64,000 bases of DNA, taken from the NCBI GenBank assembly GCA_949361645.1, contig OX442416.1, positions 7,756,362 through 7,820,361 of the forward strand. Direction: 5' to 3'. The position numbers and the translations under genes are program-made. Source of the stretch: Spongilla lacustris. Taxonomy: Eukaryota; Porifera; Demospongiae; Spongillida; Spongillidae. The notes beneath the pieces are model-generated. The model saw only the letters and a program-made list of their open reading frames with translations. It was not told where the DNA came from and made no database searches. This document shows positions 47,163 through 62,475 of this stretch, in pieces (the stretch's first letter is position 1; every line of letters starts with the position of its first letter).

Positions 47163-48630
47163 CTTCGAATAATAATACACAATAATTTTGCGGCCAAATA
47201 TATATTATTTATACAGATACGTCATTCGGCTATCTATATATAGCTACTTTTGAGGTCGATCGATAACGTCACCGGTACCGCGGTGCATCCGGAACATGCC
47301 ATGCCAGGGGGCAATACCAGATTAAGTTTCCTTGGTAATACATATATGCCTGTGAGCCGCCCGGCCCCCAACCCCACCCGCTTCCCGCCATAAATAAGTA
47401 CAGTACCGTCCAGAGCCAAGTTAAAAACTCCGAGTGAACGAGCGGCAGACATAGTGCTCTTTAATTGTACATTGTAAAGCGATTTGTGATCATGAGTAAT
47501 CCTACTTTTGTTCCCAGACCCTCTAACTAGTACCAGACGTAAATGTCTGGCGAAAATAGGTCGGCACATTAGAATGCAATTAACAAATCAAGTCACAGGC
47601 GCGCCAAAATGGCTGCGCAATTAAATGATTATTGGCTAGCTAGCTAGCTCAGCTCAGCGTAACTATTAATCAAATTAAGTGACATTTGTCGACTAGACTG
47701 TTTGGGTGTGTGTGGGAGCTATTTTTATTACTTAGGACATGCGCGGTATATGGGCCAAATATGGCTCGCCAAAAAACTTCTAACAGTAAGTATAATGTCA
47801 TTATGAACCAGAGGTACGAACGTTACAGCTTTACATGTATTGTCTACTTAATTTATGAACCTATACTATCTACTATCTAGTGTCCAGCCGCAAACAGCCG
47901 TGCCGCTAGCTGGCGCTGCGCTGTAACAAGAAGCGGCACGGCGCGGCGCCGGCAACAATGACTTCGCTGTGCTGGCAGCCCATAAGCTTACGATAGCCTT
48001 ACATCATACGTATTAATACATTACTAGTGTGAGGCTTTAACGAATAATTAAGACTGTCGCAGAACTTAATTGCAAATACGTATACGTAAATAATAAAACT
48101 CCCCTTAGTAGTCTTACAAAAACAATAATAACAAAACAAGAATAACATTCAAAGAAAGACACAAACACGAATGCTAAAAAAAAATGCTAAAGCCTATTGC
48201 ATGATTGTAGGAAGTGATGCCCAAACGGACAAATGATAAGCAGGTCAATGTTCTATTGGAGATCCTGTTACTGCTTTTATATACTGATACGTCAGAGATC
48301 TGGATTGACGTTATTTTAGTCGTTTGGAATGTAATTATAACACCATTTATGTACAAATTACAATATTACATGTCTGTGGGAGTGTCACATGACTGCCTGC
48401 ATCTGATTGGTAGCGACAGAATTCTGTTGATATTCGATAAGCCAGACGTATAAACCATTAAAACGGCCCTAGGCCCTATTAAATTACGGGGGCCACAAAC
48501 ATGCACGTCCGTAACTGATAAAATAGGGACTGGGGTCGAGGCTAACGCCTAGCTCGTCCCACTTGAGATTTGTAAAAACATGTATAGTAAGAGCTGCAAG
48601 TGGATTATACATGTTTTTTTATTATTATTG
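47163..48630. other. Upstream region of the SKICH gene
   Basis: No gene recognised. A GC-rich inverted sequence near 47890-47955 (GCCGTGCCGCTAGC and GCGGCACGGCGCGG) may form a hairpin. The promoter of the SKICH gene should lie in the first few hundred bases. Confidence 0.35.
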
Positions 48631-48675
48631 ATGTTGTGGTTAGGCAATGCTTCGCACAGAGTATAGCTGTAGAAG

Positions 48676-49060
48676 TTACTGATCATGAATGGCAGCAGGC
48701 CCAACTGAATCTAAGGAAGCACAGAGCAAACGACCCCAAGTGTTTAGAGTTTGGTTGGGTGTTTATCCCTCTTGCAGTGGAGACGTATGGAAACTGGGGA
48801 AGTGAAGCCCAAACCACCTTCTCCTACCTGGCCTCTAACCTGGCCATCATCACTTCCTCCTACAAAGGTAAGGTGCTCACGGAACTGTACAGCAGGCTGA
48901 ACTTCACCCTGGTCAGGTCCGTGGCTAGGGCCTTACTGGCAAGGTGTGCACACTCCCTTGGCCTCATGGACATCCTTTGAATATTCCTATGTATTGTATA
49001 TGTACTCTAATAATCTAAAGATGTGCATATTCATACAGCTATAGAAATCAACTGCATGAG
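48676..49060 (+). mobile_element. Retroelement 3' fragment, copy 1
   Basis: Encodes RKHRANDPKCLEFGWVFIPL, then AVETYGNWGSEAQTTF and LYSRLNFTLVRSVARALLAR, the C-terminal signature of retroelement proteins whose upstream part is seen at 49270-49640. The tail (to 49060) matches 50030-50095. The first 38 bases recur inverted at 49168-49208, so the copy's left edge is a rearrangement point. Confidence 0.65.
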
Positions 49061-49265
49061 ATAGGTGTGGATTCCGGGTGTCACCAAAGCCGGAAGCACA
49101 AAAGGAGGCAATATGCCTAGGCAGCTGAGGAGTGGTGGGAAACTGAGCGGAGCCCAAGACCTCCGTGACTTAGATTCAGTTGGGCCTGCTGCCATGCATG
49201 ATCAGTAACATAGCCTCACCCATCCACCAAAGGGTATACTGTCAAAGAAACTGTATAGAGGACCA

Positions 49266-50095
49266 CCAGTTCTCAATGTTGTTGGAAACATCATCACCTT
49301 TGCCGACAAGGCACGGCTGCTCTCTGAGTCAGCACCTCATGCTGCATCATGGCTACTAGTCACGCCTTCTCCTGGTCTAGACCTGCACCTTGACCCTAAT
49401 GAGCTGCAAATTACACGGCTAGAGGTTCCTTATGTTCTTTGTGCCCTGGCATAGCTCTTGACCACCTAGGCAACCACGCTTCTACCTGTAGACGGGGTGG
49501 TGATGTTGTAACCCGTCACTTCCATCTGCGTAAAGTGCTTGTAGAATTCTGCCATCGTGCCCATCTAGGAGTGAGAGTTGAGTTGGGCAGTGGCCTTACA
49601 CCAGACCTAAGCCATAGCCGGCCAGCAGATGTACTTGTCCTCAATTGGGAGAGAGGGAAACATGCTGCATGCCCTTGGCATGCAGCATGTTTCCCTCTCC
49701 CTTAATCCCTTCCATCCTAACAGCAGCAAGCTTGTCTGAAGGGGCTGCAGCAGAGGAGGCAGAGGCCAGGAAGCACAGAGTGAACGACCCCAAGTGTTCT
49801 GAGCTGGGTTGGGTGTGTATCCCTCTTGCAGTGGAGACGTATGGAAACTGGGGAAGGGAAGCCCAAACCACCTTCTCCCACCTGGCTTCTCACTTGGCCA
49901 TCACCACTTCCTCCTACCGGCAAACGTAAGGTACTCACAGAGCTGTACAGCAGGCTGAACTTCACCCTGGTCAGGGCGGTGGCTAGGGCCTTACTGGCAA
50001 GGTGTGCCTCATGGACATCCTTTGAACATTCCTATGTATTGTATATGTACTATAATAATCTAAAGATGTGCATATTCATACAGTACAGGTACGTG
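49266..50095 (+). mobile_element. Retroelement 3' fragment, copy 2
   Basis: Encodes RLLSESAPHAASWLLVTPSP, then the zinc-knuckle-like LDHLGNHASTCRRGGDVVTRH, the nuclease-like AHLGVRVELGSG and RPADVLVLNWERGK. After a break it continues ARKHRVNDPKCSELGWVCIP to ALLAR. The block normally reading AFDV-VTSPL is replaced by a palindrome at 49647-49701. Frames change at least twice, so it is dead. The downstream tail repeats copy 1. Confidence 0.7.
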
Positions 50096-51640
50096 ATTAT
50101 TTTCGAGGAACCAATTTTTTACTGGATTGAACAAAAATATAAAAATCAAACAATAATGAAGTATCAAATTGAAAAAGTTTTGCATAGCAGAGAGTTTGAC
50201 CTTGCTGTCAGCAATTGCAAGGTCAATGAATTAATTATTCAAAAAGATGTTGTGGCCTTTGGTATGATGAGCGGGAACCCCGAAGGCTACCTGAAGTGAT
50301 GTCATGGGAGGTGTGTGTACGTGTGTACCTGCTGAGAGGCGTGTACTTAAGGAACCAAACTCGATTTCCCGAATGCATTGTTCATATGCATGTTTCTACA
50401 TCATCGCTACGTATTGGACTGGTGGTACACCATGTACCAATACGTCTAATATGTAGCGATGATGTAATCCATCCGCAGCTGTGACGTACCTTAAGGATGA
50501 GTACCGGTAAAGGTTTATACTAATAGCCCTTTTAAAAATGGAATTTGGCGCCGGGTTTTAGCAATTATCCGATGTAATATGCAGCACAAAATTCTACATA
50601 CGATTAAGTGTGTGGTTGTAGAGAAACTCTAGCAGTCAAGGTTTTGCCCCGGTACACAAACTATATATATATCCGATAAAAATACAATCTCAAGTATCCC
50701 GCAAGGTCTTTCCCTTCCAATCACACCTTCCATCAGAGCAGTGTCACTGAAGTGAAGGTCGCCACCATTCCCAATCCGGAAATAATCTCATTCCGACTTA
50801 CATCCCATAGCATTTAGATCCTCTTAACCTTCATTGCTTGGATGGCAAATGTGTGGTAGGCTTTGATGGCTCCCATTGATGTGCTTTCTCTTATTCTTTC
50901 CCTCCTCTACCAAGAACCATTACAACCAGATGAAATATACAGGGATAGTACACATTCTAGTCTTCCCCAAGCATTTGAGACCACCTGTATTTGGTAGTTT
51001 GGGCATACATTATAAGAATTACTAGAGAGAGCTCGGCTGCCACCAGGTCCTGGCCAGTACATGGAGATTTGAGCTTCCAGTTATATTGCTTCAACGCACC
51101 TCTGTGGCCATCCACAAAGAAAACTGTGCATCTTTACTGGGCGAAATTTATAAGCCCCTTTCAAATAGCCTTGTGTAAACTTCCTTTTTCGTTTTTAATA
51201 TTCTAATCATTATATGTATTCTACTGCAGGGGAGACCTATTAATGCCAGGCTGCAGTCTGCAGACACCCAGTACCATATATTTCCTGTCTAACCCATCAG
51301 ATAGCAGTATCTTAATCAGAGCAAATGTCGGGGCTCAGGCCCCTTACAGTACGGGGATGGATGCACTTTAAGTGGTGTACATGTATGTCTGATTCTCTAT
51401 CGCTTTTAATTATCATTATTATTAACATCACCCTGGTCTGATCCAGATGCATGCGGAAAGTATCTGGACATTCATTAATATAAATAGCTATGCCAGTAAT
51501 CCAATAAGAATTTAAGTTGAATGTTATTTTTGTACCAGATCTTGGATGTCACCATGCGAAGGTGAGACATTATACCCCCTGACTTAAGGATTCAACATGT
51601 TGTGAAAGCTGCTGTGGTACATGTACCAAGCAAGTTCCAA
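50096..51640. other. Non-coding, one possible exon
   Basis: The frame VIIFEEPIFYWIEQKYKNQT to SGNPEGYLK (about 50092-50299) is open after an ACAG acceptor and has ordinary composition, but no match is recognised. A hairpin with arms ACATCATCGCTACGTATTGG lies at about 50398-50467. Nothing else is seen. Confidence 0.3.
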
Positions 51641-51644
51641 TATG

Positions 51645-53120
51645 TTATTCCTCCCTGAGAGATTTTATTAATCTGCTTCGGGACAGGCCCCACCATCCAT
51701 TATCAAAAGTTACTAGCAGGAGGCTCCTAACTTATGATGTACAATCTATTGCAATAGGGGAGGCCATTCATCCTCTGGTTGGGAAATGTCTGTGTGTCAC
51801 TTCAAGGTCTAGAATTCATGACTTCATCTCACCACACCAGTGTGGGGTGACATGTCCTTCAGGTGCTGTTGCACGGCCTCAAACATTGCGGCAGCCTGGT
51901 GTGATGGTCAGGACCCAATACTACGGCACGCAATGGGATCTATCTATTCAGAGACTGGAGAAACCCTCTAGGCCCTCTTCTCTTCTGCCTAGTGTTAGAG
52001 AAGGTAGTTGTCAGCTACAAGTGCCAATGCCAGATCATTGTGCAGAATTGTTTGTTCATGCCTTGTACAGGGATGAACAAGCAACTTAAATGAAGGGATG
52101 GTGTTGTCAGGTACCGATGTTCTTTCCATCAGACATGTACAAGATCAAGGTCTCCCATTCTGTCACTTCCATAAACATGACACATGCAATGCAGTCTCAA
52201 TGACATTAGCCAGTTCCTGAAACACCATCACACATACATCAGAACACAGCTGCAGTACTTTCCTCAGCAGAAGAAGAGAAGAAACGAAAGTACATGCAGT
52301 GCAGCTGAAGCACGTCGAGCATCTTTTACCCCTTTTGTTGTATCTACTGATGGAATGCTGAGTAGCTATAGAGAGGCAAATTTCTTACTAAAAAGGCTAG
52401 CCCAAAGCATAAGCATTGAATGGGACAAACCACAGGATGGCTGCATGCAAAACTTTTTGTGTGGTTCTCATACCAAGTGGAGAAGCGGAGTTGGAATAGA
52501 TGATGGTGCTGGACCACCTGCAGAATTACCAAAACCTGATTACAACATGTTCTTTTATTTTGTCATTTTGTTGTTTATGTTTTCTTGTTTTTTCTGTGCT
52601 TGTTGTAATGGTGTTTCATTATTATTATTATTATTACATACTTAACATAAAACTAGTGAAGTTGTCCATTTCTTTTTTTATTCATTGAAAAAATAAGGTA
52701 CAGAATACGTAATACATTTTAAAAAGAAAAGTTCGTATTCAAGTTCTACTTTACAATGGCTGCCTGGCAATCATTGCCTCTGCAATGTGATGGATAATCT
52801 TCGGTATAATTGGCTGATGATGACACATGATTTTATATCACATCACAAATAGTGTTGTATCGACTGATGTGTTCGCCATTCGTGTTGCAAACTGTGGCAT
52901 GGTGTCCCTGAAGTTATTATGATTATTTAGTACAATAATTTAGCCTCTTGTCAATTGGAGGAAGAACTAAAGGCTATGCATCTGCACCTGGCCACTGTCA
53001 CAAATGTAAGGCTTTCACTGAATTCTACATGTATGGCAGGCTGAACGTCACCCTTGTTTGGGTTGTGATTATACAATATTTGCACCCTCCCTTGGCCTCT
53101 TGGACAGTCCTCGAGTAGCT
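51645..53120 (+). mobile_element. Decayed non-LTR-type retrotransposon
   Basis: 51650-51890 encodes IAIGEAIHPLVGKCLC and ISPHQCGVTCPSGA, a reverse-transcriptase N-terminal signature, and GPLLFCLVLEKVV follows near 51975-52015 in another frame. 52300-52440 encodes FTPFVVSTDGMLSSYREANF and LLKRLAQSISIEWDKP, typical of the C-terminal tail of such polyproteins. 52740-52840 resembles sequence at 34610-34690. 53010-53060 recalls the YGRLN-TLV motif. Frameshifts and stops are frequent and no ORF is intact. Confidence 0.6.
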
Positions 53121-54120
53121 AGGAGCATTTGCCAACATTTGCAGAGTGCTTTCTAAGCTCTGCTGCTGCAGATCCTGCACTGACAGCCCCTTCCAAGGGT
53201 AAAGTGGAGAGGTCACAGAATAAGATTAAAGGCAGCAGGCTTTCCACAGAGCCAGTTAGAAGCAAGGATGTTTGCTGCCAGCTTCAACCTTAGCACTGAT
53301 GCAAGCAAAATGACTAATTATTGTGCTTAAAAATGTCTGCTTGCAAGTTAAGACATTGTGTCCTGTTGTCTGCACAAAGCAGAGCCAGAGGAAGCGTCTA
53401 GCCCCAGCCACCACTTCATGGCTATTTGGTATTAATTGAAGCTTGGGCTTAGGCACAGGTCTTGAGAAGATGCACAGAAAGAAGAAATGGACAGGAGATG
53501 AGCCCTGTCAGCATGCAGGAGGCTAGGGCTCAACAAGAGGAGGAAGTCAATCTAGCAGGGAAATTTAATAGCCTTGTGCCTTCAAAGGATATAAATTTTC
53601 ACCATGAATTCCATATGTCATCTCCACATCACTCTTTTTTTTTAGCTGACAGCATAGACCAGGAAATGGTCTGAGGCGCCGGCTATAAAGGCTGCAGGTG
53701 AGTAATAGGCAAGTAGTCTGCTGAAGCACCACTAGATGATGGAATGCAGGTCTTGTGAGGCCAAAGGTGGAGGTGTGGTGAAGCTTCCACACATACGTAG
53801 CAAGATCAGGGTAGTCAGGCTTTTCTAGTGAAGTATAGCTGATAGCAACTGTATGCATGGTAATTGATATGCACTAAAGTTCAGTGCAGCAAGCACTAGC
53901 TGATGCAGCTTTTTTAACATGCAAGGCAATAGTATAATTCCAAGCATGGAGTTCACAATATAGATCTGAGCAAAGGGGTATGATGAAACATTGCCCTTAC
54001 TTAAATGCAACACTTTCTACATGCATGCATGTATATCAAAATGGCATGAAGATCAATCAAAAATAGTAATTACTATACACACATAGATAAATATTAAGCC
54101 AGTGTATATATTTGAGAATC
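53121..54120. other. Non-coding stretch, nothing recognised
   Basis: Short frames on both strands without family resemblance or splice support. It includes the 3' flank of the BCL-2 gene. Confidence 0.3.
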
Positions 54121-55178
54121 TCATTTACTGAGCAGAGCTCCTACAATAGCAAGTCCGGCTGCACCAACTGCAATAGGAGCGAGCCACCAAGAGACCTTGT
54201 CCCGTGAAGTGGAAATGACGGTCCTCCCCACCTCGGGGTGGTGCCCTGTACTATGGGTCCTGAGAACTGCACAAATGCTTTCCTGAAAGTATATATACAA
54301 CACATGATAAAATTGATCACTCATGTGTACAGCATGCCTCGACATATACACAGAGTTTGCATGTATATGCACATGTATCATTGCACATGCAGATTTTATA
54401 CTTGCTGAGAAACTGAATGATATATTAATGTGCATGCATGGATGATAAAGGGACTCGAAATAAACGCTCATGCAGCATGCACACATGCATATATACATGT
54501 ATGTTATATGCTTTCGGTATAGGATCATGAATTAGCTGGATCGAGATATAATTGTCTGCCTTTTGATGCATGTGTCTGCATTGCAATGAAGCATCATTCT
54601 GTCTGCATAGTGACGTAAGGCTAGCTTACCCATCCTCCGCAGCTTTGTATCCAATCATAACAATTCTCACATACAAAAGTCCTCTCCCATCCAAGAAGAC
54701 TTTCCACTTTGTCGACCTCGTTCACTTGTACGAGATGAGCGGCCATGATCCCCGTGAACGTCATTAATGCCACGATCCTCCCCCAGCGCACCTCCGATCC
54801 TATGGCGCTCTGGGCCATTGTGTGATAGGAGGAATACAGAAGTTCGTCGGAAGTGTCTAGTGCGGTGGATAGCTGCCTCATCTCGTCGCCGTTATCGCTC
54901 AGCAATATTTTACATGCGGCTTTGGCGGCCTCTACCGCCTTCTGAAAGTGGTGATCATCAGGGGTCTGCCTTGCATGCCTTAGCTTCTGTTCGTAGAGGT
55001 TTGGACACACGCCCTCTTCGTTCAAAACGAAGACTAGTATCTCCCAAGTCATGGCACTGGTTTGCGCCAAAAAGAGGGCGTCTAGTTCTCTTCGGATCGA
55101 GGACCTCCTGCGAGACTTGGGCCTGGCTGGCATGTTTGGGCTGTTAGAAACAAGACCCGTATTAAGCGCAACCTGCAT
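54121..55178 (-). CDS. BCL-2 family apoptosis regulator
   Basis: Two exons, 55178-54630 and 54282-54121, join in phase 0 into about 236 residues. A BH3-like LSDNGDEMRQLS lies near residues 94-105. BH1 is GSEVRWGRIVALMTFTGIMA (about 127-146) and BH2 is YDWIQSCGGW at the end of exon 1. Exon 2 ends with a hydrophobic tail anchor, WWLAPIAVGAAGLAIVGALL, followed by SK. The split between BH2 and the tail anchor is the classic intron position in this family. Such proteins sit on the outer mitochondrial or ER membrane and control apoptosis. I cannot tell pro- from anti-apoptotic from sequence alone. Translation could also start at the second Met (55133). Confidence 0.88.
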
Positions 55179-55648
55179 GCTAGTAAAGGCTTAGCGGATA
55201 TATCTAGATCGTGAATAATATTAACGAGCTCAATTAGCAAGTGCAGCTATTTCAGTACCGACAGTGGGGCAGGGCTGACTCACAGTAGGCAGACTAGGCA
55301 AATGCCTAGGTCCAAAAACCTCGCAATACCTCATTATTCATGTTAAAGGAATGGGGTAGGATGGTACTTGTAAAAAAGCATAATTTGCAAATACGAATAT
55401 GGTCCACTAACTTGCGATTGGCACTGCCACGCCCTGGATAAAGCCACTACAGACGTAAAAGACGTGTATAGTCGCATTAGAGGACAGTGTCAAGCAAAAT
55501 CACCCATCTTACCACTTAGTCTAGCTAGTCTGATCTATATGCTATCAGTATAAAAATAATAATTTTAGATTGCTTTGGGAAGTAGTTGTGGCTGTTGTGC
55601 AACCACAGATATTTTTAATGGTGCAACGCAACGATGCGGCATAGTTCA
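55179..55648. other. Upstream region of the BCL-2 gene
   Basis: No gene recognised. It probably contains the BCL-2-family promoter. It ends at the TTAA target of the piggyBac-type element. Confidence 0.35.
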
Positions 55649-56380
55649 TTAACCTTTAATCTCCCGTCATCCTACGCGTAGGATTAGCGTAATTTTTAGC
55701 AAACTCTGATCAAAAAATAAACCAAAATCTCATTGCACTGTAGAAATGATTGTTACTTTCTTGCAATTCTTCAAAAATTGACAAATACAATCAATACTGC
55801 ATTGTATTTGCGGTAAATTGCAAAGCAACTTAAAGTAATGTAGGGAAGATCAGACGAACATTTTAAAAGAAGGGGGTAGTAGGTCAGGTCTTTTGCACTA
55901 AGCATATAAAAAACTACATGGTAGATTTGGAAATTGCTAGCTCCACAAGCTTATGAACGATAGGTATTTGTCAGACGTATGTTGCCAAGTGAATGGACAA
56001 AATCTTGAAAACGTACAGTGCGTTTTCGGTAAAAATGACAAAATCAATTAGAGTAAAAACACCGCCGTAGAATGTATAAAGTAGCCCACACATCATGCTT
56101 CGATCAGAAAACATTTTTTAAAAGGGATACTTGTATTTTTTTCGGTGACAATTACATTCTCTACATAATGCTTTTTTAAGAACCGTATCTGTTTGTTTGC
56201 ATCGTGTAACCAAGGGTGTGATTTAAAAAAATAGACTGACAATTGGTAAATTTAGCATGATAGACACATGCATCAAACAACAGTAGAGAAATGGATGCCA
56301 AAAAACTGCATTTCTATTTATAATGAATTTTCAAATATTGGTCCTACGCGTAGGACTTGGACCTGGAGAATTAAGGTTAA
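55649..56380. mobile_element. piggyBac-type MITE flanked by TTAA
   Basis: TTAA flanks both sides (55649-55652 and 56377-56380). The ends are CCTTTAATCTCC and the complement of CCTTAATTCTCC. Just inside each lies an identical palindrome, TCCTACGCGTAGGA (55670-55683 and 56342-56355). TTAA targets and CCY ends are diagnostic for piggyBac. The 724-bp interior has no transposase and is AT-rich. Confidence 0.8.
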
Positions 56381-56872
56381 GATAAATGAAATCAATTAAT
56401 ATGAATTTGACGTGCCTTGAATGGTTTGATGCAGAATTAAGGCGTCGATCGATCTTCGTTTTTCCGGCCATGCAACTTCGATTCTTTCTGAGGTATATAT
56501 ATATATGTACATGTACTAATCGTGGTCCTCATATATACCATCGACCGTCGGATCAACAATAAATTTAATTTTCTCCAGAGCTTCAGGTGCTCGACTGGTT
56601 CCTTTGTCACATTATTGTATTTTATGGTGTGTCGTATCACCATAACAGCATTGACATTTTGCTGTACATGTATTATCTATCTAAACAGTCGAAGTGTACT
56701 CAATACAAAAAAAAAACAACCAACAGCATACATGTAGTCATAGCGGGTCTTTGACACTACATGTAAGTTGACTAACCAGGATCGGGTCAAGAAAACTGAA
56801 ATGCCGAAAGAGGGTCAACTCGCAGTCTACCCGATTTCAACGCAACAGGGTGGACCGGATTCAAATCGGGCC
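56381..56872. other. Non-coding stretch
   Basis: Nothing recognised; short AT-rich repeats only. Confidence 0.3.
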
Positions 56873-57016
56873 GTATATATATAAACGTCGGAAATATTTT
56901 TTCAATTTTCAATACGCTTATCAAGATATCAGAGAGTACACAAGTATATATATAAACATCGGTAATATTTTTTCAATTTTCAATACGCTTATCAAGATAT
57001 CAGAAGAGTACACAAG
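56873..57016. repeat. Two-copy tandem repeat of about 72 bp
   Basis: A unit containing CAATTTTCAATACGCTTATC and ending AGAGTACACAAG occurs twice head to tail, with few differences. It lies about 100 bases beyond the SKP1 stop. Confidence 0.85.
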
Positions 57017-57113
57017 TACAGGTACATGTAGGTATACACGTAGCACATAAAAATTAATAATGTATCAACGTTTACACAACTGGATAAATGACGATGGGGA
57101 TAAAGACAGATGA

Positions 57114-61316
<4,203 letters not shown>

Positions 61317-62283
61317 TCCACCTAGAGCCGAAAAGACACACCCAAAAAACAATAAAAACTATAATGGTCTCGTTCCCAGATCGACGTACCGAATATGTGT
61401 ATCTATTGTACGTTTATACAAGTTAACGTTGCACATGAGAGTAGATTATTCCGTTTGGAGCTCACTAGTACTTAGTAGTATGCGCATTTGCTAGTGTAAG
61501 GTTGTACCATGCTGAAATTTAGAGCTTGAATTAAATTTGAGTTTTCATGATTTATCTGGAGATTACATGTAAGCAAACCCTCTGTATCACTATGGATCTT
61601 TTTAAAATTGTGATTCCTGTGTTGTCATAGGTACAATGCATCTTCTGACCTTAATGCAGCTGCTATTCTTTCTACATCAGGCTTGGAATCATCACTTAAA
61701 ATTCCAAGTACCTTTTACCATATAGATTGGACTCATGGCAACGCTATATGTGTATTGCGTAAGGCCTTCTTATTGCTCTAAAGTGCCATTGTTAAGTGCT
61801 GATTTCAATGTTTGCATGGCAGTAATAGAAATTTGGTTGTTTTGTCTCTCAGCTCTGCTGCTTTGAGGCTTTGGTTTGGCTCTGATACCAGTTTTGCTAG
61901 ACAACAGTCAAACTGTCTGAATACATACAATATTCCACATCTGGAAAATAACCTGGGCAGCAGACAGTACAGCATTTTGCACAACTTCCTTCCATTCTCT
62001 ATGTATATCTCACCAGCCCATAATCTGATCATCTTTACCTTCAGCAATTGGCCAAATATCGAGCCGGAACAGTTGCTGCATCATACTTCATGTTTTAGAC
62101 AGTGCATGTTTTTGTTGCATGCAAAGTGATCTATTTAATTAATGTTTACCACATCTTCACTAGTGACTCACATCTGAGTCACTACAGAGACCCCACAACA
62201 CTAAATACGTCCTGTGATTTTACACAATACAACACCCTGCACCACAACACAAGCACAAAACAAACAAATGTAATACAATCCCA
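61317..62283. other. Upstream of SKP1; no further gene recognised
   Basis: It contains the 5'-UTR intron and promoter of SKP1 in its first part. A plus-strand stretch at 61630-62100 has moderately coding-like frames with stops and is not assigned. Confidence 0.3.
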
Positions 62284-62475
62284 TCACGTGGAGCTCCGTT
62301 TGAGGGCATCTTCCTTCGCCTTCCTGATCCTGACAAGCTCTTGCCACTCGGACTCCATTTCCTTCAGCTTCTCTGTCCTCTTGCGCACATAGTAGGTCTC
62401 CTTGAAGTAAAAGCCGAGGCCTCCCCCTACTATGACCCCAGTGCTCACCACCAACATCTTCAGCAGGGTACCCAT
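62284..62475 (-). CDS. Small single-pass membrane protein
   Basis: A 63-residue frame from ATG 62475. A hydrophobic N-terminal segment, LLKMLVVSTGVIVGGGLGFY (residues 4-23), is followed by a charged helix, RKRTEKLKEMESEWQELVRI. The layout of N-terminal anchor and basic or coiled tail is that of tiny mitochondrial membrane proteins such as PIGBOS or respiratory-complex assembly factors. No specific family is recognised. The composition and clean ATG/stop make it a better candidate than other short frames, but it could still be chance. Confidence 0.5.
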   Translation of the reverse strand: MGTLLKMLVVSTGVIVGGGLGFYFKETYYVRKRTEKLKEMESEWQELVRIRKAKEDALKRSST

